Assembly: GCA_963667435.1 (NCBI GenBank)
Contig: OY763414.1
Span: 496,001 to 560,000 of the forward strand
Source: Marispirochaeta sp963667435
GTDB lineage: Bacteria; Spirochaetota; Spirochaetia; JC444; Marispirochaetaceae
Direction of reading: 5' to 3'
DNA length: 64,000 nt
Shown here: in pieces, positions 60,953 to 64,000 of the stretch
How positions within the stretch are numbered: the first letter of the stretch is position 1
Layout of the letters: each line of letters opens with the position of its first letter
The notes under the pieces: generated by a model
What the model saw: only the letters and a program-made list of their open reading frames with translations
Told to the model about the DNA's origin: nothing
Databases searched by the model: none
Made by a program: the position numbers and the translations under genes

Positions 60953-61251
60953 GCTTTTCCGGACGGGTAATATCGCTGCTGCAGCAGATTCCTCCGGGAA
61001 AAGCGATTACCTATGGTCAGTTAGCCGCCATGGCAGGCAATCATAGGGGGGCCCGTGGTGTGGTTTGGATTCTACGTTCGTCTTCACAGAAATATAATCT
61101 CCCCTGGCACCGGGTTGTCGCTGCCGGAGGGAGAATATCCCTACCAAGGGGTGGCGGGTTTGAGGAACAGGCAGCCTTACTCTCCGGGGAAGGCATAAGA
61201 GTAATTGACGGCAGAATTGATATCAAAACCTGTCAGTGGCATCCGGATTGA
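60949..61251 (+). CDS. Alkyltransferase-like (ATL) DNA-binding protein
   Basis: A 100-residue protein matching the DNA-binding domain of O6-alkylguanine-DNA alkyltransferases: IPPGKAITYGQLAAMAG, then RGARGVVWILRSS. The active-site motif PCHRV is here PWHRV (Trp53), as in the ATL proteins, which bind O6-alkylguanine without repairing it and pass the lesion to nucleotide excision repair. It overlaps murE by four bases and precedes ddl, so it is in a cell-wall operon. Confidence 0.88.
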   Translation: MSFSGRVISLLQQIPPGKAITYGQLAAMAGNHRGARGVVWILRSSSQKYNLPWHRVVAAGGRISLPRGGGFEEQAALLSGEGIRVIDGRIDIKTCQWHPD

Positions 61252-61299
61252 GTTTACCCGGCATAGACCTTTATGATAGGCTGGTCGTCGAGAGGGATT

Positions 61300-62433
61300 A
61301 TGTCTGAATCAACCGAGAACACGCAGAAAATCAGTCTGGCAATTCTTTACGGAGGAAAGTCCGGAGAGCACGAAGTATCATTACGCTCTGCCTACTCCGT
61401 CTATAAACATCTTGATTATTCACGTTTTTCACCTCTTTTAATCGGCATTGATATTAAAGGCCGCTGGTACCTCCAGGATAATCCGCCTGCAACACATGAA
61501 GATACCCTTGATATTATAAAGGATACCTCAAGACTGGTTATGGCTGTGCCCGGCGAAGGTCTCTATAACCGGGAACAAAAGCTTGAGGTGGATGCGGTTT
61601 TTCCCGTCCTTCATGGCAGTTACGGCGAGGACGGAACTGTACAGGGGCTGCTTGAACTATGCAATCTACCCTATGCCGGGGCCGGAGTACTCGGCAGCTC
61701 GCTTTCCATGGATAAGGCTGCAACAAAAATTGCCTGGCAGAAAGCCGGGCTGCCTGTTGTGCCCTTTATCCGTGTAGACAGCCAGGAGATCGATACCGAC
61801 GGCAGGTTGATGAGCGAAAAAGAGCGGGAGCTTAAAGCTGCATTCCCGATGCCTCTCTTTATAAAGCCCTTGCGGGCTGGTTCCAGCGTGGGAGTATCCC
61901 GCGTAGACAGCTGGGATGCTCTCCCTGCTGCTCTTTCTGAAGCATGCAGGTATGATACCGCTGCAATTGTTGAACCTGCCGTGAATGCACGAGAAATTGA
62001 ATGCTCCGTGGTCGGTAATTTTTCCCTTGAAACATTCCCTCCCGGGGAAGTACTACCCACTCACGAGTTTTATGACTACGAAGCCAAATATATTGATCCC
62101 GACGGAGCAGTCCTGCAAGTTCCGGCAGATTTACCTGCGGAAGACCTGAAACAGATTCGGGAAATTGCAGCAAGAGCATATCAAGCCGCCGGTGCAGAGG
62201 GAATGTCCCGGGTTGATTTCTTTGTAGACAGGAAAACCGGAGAAATTCAGCTGAACGAAATCAATACCATTCCCGGTTTTACCAGTATCAGCATGTTCCC
62301 TAGAATGTGCGAAGCAGGAGGATTGGCATATACCGATCTTATCAGCAGAATGATTGATCTTGGAGTCGACCGTTACAAACGGCGGCAGGCATGTGTGTAC
62401 TCACTGCTGACTAAAACTGCAGCTGCAGAGTAA
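61300..62433 (+). CDS. ddl: D-alanine--D-alanine ligase
   Basis: A 377-residue ATP-grasp ligase that joins two D-alanines for peptidoglycan. Evidence includes ILYGGKSGEHEVSLRSA, VDAVFPVLHGSYGEDGTVQG, FIKPLRAGSSVGVSRV and LNEINTIPGFTSISMFPRM, where the last holds the magnesium-binding Glu and Asn. The ATG at 61300 follows GAGAGGG; a longer frame from 61273 has no ribosome-binding site. It follows murE and the ATL gene in one transcription unit. Its 3' end overlaps the convergent gene by 23 bases. Confidence 0.92.
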   Translation: MSESTENTQKISLAILYGGKSGEHEVSLRSAYSVYKHLDYSRFSPLLIGIDIKGRWYLQDNPPATHEDTLDIIKDTSRLVMAVPGEGLYNREQKLEVDAVFPVLHGSYGEDGTVQGLLELCNLPYAGAGVLGSSLSMDKAATKIAWQKAGLPVVPFIRVDSQEIDTDGRLMSEKERELKAAFPMPLFIKPLRAGSSVGVSRVDSWDALPAALSEACRYDTAAIVEPAVNAREIECSVVGNFSLETFPPGEVLPTHEFYDYEAKYIDPDGAVLQVPADLPAEDLKQIREIAARAYQAAGAEGMSRVDFFVDRKTGEIQLNEINTIPGFTSISMFPRMCEAGGLAYTDLISRMIDLGVDRYKRRQACVYSLLTKTAAAE

Positions 62434-63571
62434 TAATGGTTATATCTCCGCCTCGAACCTGATGCACATTAGATTCAAATCGGATGCCGACTTTATCACA
62501 GGAATCCTGAAGATAGGAAATATAGTAAATGCCCAGTTCAGTATTCCCGGAACCGGAAAAATCTGAACAAAAGGCTGTCAGACTTTTTTCCTTCATATCA
62601 AGATGCTTGATCGAATTAATCTTCTCCTTCAGCTCACGATACTCGGAATACCGATTGTAAAGGGTTACTTCCAGTCGATCACCGGCTGTGCTGCTGCTGA
62701 GACTGCGCAGCCGCCAGTCGAGATATATCTTTTCTCCGTCTTCCCTCATTTCCCGGAAGAGTGTTTTACGCAGTTCCTCTGAGTAAAGCACCTGCCCGGC
62801 AACTTCCCTGCCATCTTTTCTACGCAGGGCCCTGGCGGTAAGATTTGTGTTTTCCGCTCCGGTCAGCAGTTCAAGAATCAGCAGTGCAAGATACTCTGCA
62901 GTCCTTGATTTTTCCAGATAATCTTTCAGGTATTTACGGATATCATCTACAAGAAGGACATATTCCGGACTTTCATGATACCGGGAAAGAATAAACCATA
63001 TAAGCGTCCGCATCTGCCTGAGAAAGCGTTCACATGACAGAATCTGTACATTTTTCTCTTCCGGCAGAAGAGATTCGTTATTATTAATTGCATCGGTAAC
63101 AGGACGGATTATCTCTTTTCGCACCTCATCAATGAGAGAACGATTTTTGGTCAGTACTGCGGAAAGAAAGTTTTCGTTTATCCTGGTTTTTTCATCAATA
63201 ATATTTGCGGGATTATGGCGATTCCACTGCCGGATAAGATCAGATTGCAGCATCCGGTTAAAGATAAGAACATCAAAACTCCGGTACAGTATCCCGAAGG
63301 TAACCATCTTGGAAAAATCAATTATCTGCTGACGACGATCAAGAAATTCAGTACGCGATATTTCAATGCGGCTTATGTAATTTTGAAACAGCATACTTTG
63401 CAGAGAATTTGTCGGAGCGGTTTCCAGGACAAGACCATAAACATCAGAACCGTCAGCCAACTGAAATCTGCTCAGTTTTTTTTTATTCCGCAGGAAAAAA
63501 TCTGATCCGTCCTCTGTAAGAGTAATCCGCAAAGGAAGATCTATATTGCCGCCCCGTTTTTTCCCGGCCAC
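62411..63571 (-). CDS. Conserved-looking hypothetical protein, possible signalling role
   Basis: A 386-residue soluble protein, not recognised. The N-terminal third resembles a beta-rich region (LPLRITLTEDGSDFFLRNK and ADGSDVYGLVLETA, like a small PAS or PilZ-type fold, tentative). A long helical middle follows, and the C-terminus carries DSCDKVGIRFESNVHQVRGGD. There is no signal peptide or membrane helix. The gene lies between ddl (convergent) and a nitroreductase gene in the same direction, with a six-base gap to it. Confidence 0.5.
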   Translation of the reverse strand: MAGKKRGGNIDLPLRITLTEDGSDFFLRNKKKLSRFQLADGSDVYGLVLETAPTNSLQSMLFQNYISRIEISRTEFLDRRQQIIDFSKMVTFGILYRSFDVLIFNRMLQSDLIRQWNRHNPANIIDEKTRINENFLSAVLTKNRSLIDEVRKEIIRPVTDAINNNESLLPEEKNVQILSCERFLRQMRTLIWFILSRYHESPEYVLLVDDIRKYLKDYLEKSRTAEYLALLILELLTGAENTNLTARALRRKDGREVAGQVLYSEELRKTLFREMREDGEKIYLDWRLRSLSSSTAGDRLEVTLYNRYSEYRELKEKINSIKHLDMKEKSLTAFCSDFSGSGNTELGIYYISYLQDSCDKVGIRFESNVHQVRGGDITIITLQLQF

Positions 63572-63577
63572 AACTGC

Positions 63578-64000
63578 CTACCAATGGTCGTATGAAGTAA
63601 TCTTTTTTAAATCCTGCCTCTCCCTCTGCAGGGGGATTTGCTCAGGATAGCCAAGTGAAAGCAGTACAACCACCCGCATTTGATACGGAACAGAAAGAAT
63701 CTCTTTTACTATAACTTCATCAAAGGTGGTGAGTACAGCACTGCCGATGCCCTCCTCCTGAGCCTGGAGCATCATGAAGGAAACAGCGGTGGCAATGTCG
63801 ATGGGATAGGCATGCTGCCCGTTGGGCATTCTGTAATCAACATTAGTTGAGCAGGCCGCGATAACCACCGGAGCGGTACTGATCTGGCTTGCACCATAAG
63901 CGGCATCTTCGAGCCTGGAGAGAACAGTTTTATCCCGGACTATGACAAAACGCCAGGGTTGCCGGTTTTTCGCAGAGGGAGCCCTGCGACCGGCTTCCAG
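63578..64000 (-). CDS. Nitroreductase-family protein (5' end beyond window)
   Basis: A C-terminal fragment of 140 residues of a nitroreductase-like flavoprotein. The frame is open to the window edge, so the start is missing. It includes AGRRAPSAKNRQPWRFVIVR, the typical FMN-binding beginning of the family, and ATAVSFMMLQAQEEGIGSAVLT and SLGYPEQIP later. These enzymes reduce nitro compounds, quinones or flavins with NAD(P)H. It lies six bases upstream of the 386-residue orphan in the same direction. Confidence 0.85.
   Translation of the reverse strand: MEAGRRAPSAKNRQPWRFVIVRDKTVLSRLEDAAYGASQISTAPVVIAACSTNVDYRMPNGQHAYPIDIATAVSFMMLQAQEEGIGSAVLTTFDEVIVKEILSVPYQMRVVVLLSLGYPEQIPLQRERQDLKKITSYDHW

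Noticed and set aside
1021..64000. TAG read as a sense codon throughout the genome
   Set aside because: At least fourteen genes in the window end naturally at TAG at the expected C-terminus of their family, followed by terminators or the next gene. Only three in-frame TAG codons were found.
1..64000. tRNA or rRNA genes
   Set aside because: I saw no cloverleaf sequence with a GGTTCGAATCC-type T loop and no rRNA signature on either strand. A covariance search could still find one.

Overview
The window looks like a chromosomal segment of a motile, Gram-negative bacterium, most likely a free-living spirochaete. The reasons are a FlgH-like protein without a lipobox, an LPP20-type lipoprotein, a very short basic small-subunit ribosomal protein starting PCGRKRKRHK, several large lipoproteins, a chemoreceptor, HisKA_2-type sensor kinases with stand-alone receiver proteins, and an oxygen-binding di-iron (ODP-like) signalling domain. 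The lineage is inferred from gene content and was not tested.

Layout. (1) 1-9.7 kb is an accessory region: a phage remnant (ClpP-like prohead protease and a broken downstream gene), a GLUG-repeat lipoprotein, small orphan genes, an IS3-type element (5312-6904) and an IS256-type element (8389-9717). (2) 9.7-14.6 kb holds signalling genes: a broken HD-GYP phosphodiesterase, a receiver protein, a solute-binding protein, a HisKA_2 kinase and a hotdog thioesterase. (3) 14.7-28.8 kb looks like a cell-envelope polysaccharide locus: chemoreceptor, broken LPP20/carbohydrate-binding-like lipoprotein, NodB deacetylase fused to a beta-barrel, GH16-like hydrolase, STAS protein, degenerate ODP-GGDEF-REC regulator and a giant HEAT/GT2/glycosidase-like synthase that is broken near its C-terminus. 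(4) 28.8-32.7 kb: DUF362 ferredoxin protein, SprA-type metalloprotease, a second HisKA_2 kinase and a receiver protein. (5) 33-44.3 kb: a sugar-acid locus (D-2-hydroxyacid dehydrogenase, FGGY kinase, split UxaA dehydratase, SDR, TRAP transporter) interrupted by an FG-GAP lipoprotein, an EF-hand protein, a zinc-ribbon pseudogene and a ModF-like ATPase. (6) 44.5-64 kb is core metabolism: ilvC, dxs, flgH-like, small ribosomal protein, murD, FemAB-like, metG, hflK-hflC, rhodanese, D12 methylase with queD, murE, alkyltransferase-like protein, ddl, a conserved orphan and a partial nitroreductase.

The most unusual feature is a set of five genes split by a single in-frame stop codon (TAG at 1243, 17084 and 27934; TAA at 10393 and 39059), with recognisable protein continuing in the same frame. 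In the giant synthase the missing residue is almost certainly Trp, and it is probably Trp in the LPP20 gene. All five can be explained by one G:C to A:T transition. At least fourteen other genes end normally in TAG, so genome-wide TAG reassignment is unlikely.

A second pattern is a group of genes whose -10 box lies only 5-8 bases upstream of the start codon and that lack a ribosome-binding site, which suggests leaderless transcripts. No tRNA, rRNA or CRISPR array was seen, and no gene-free stretch exceeds 300 bases.
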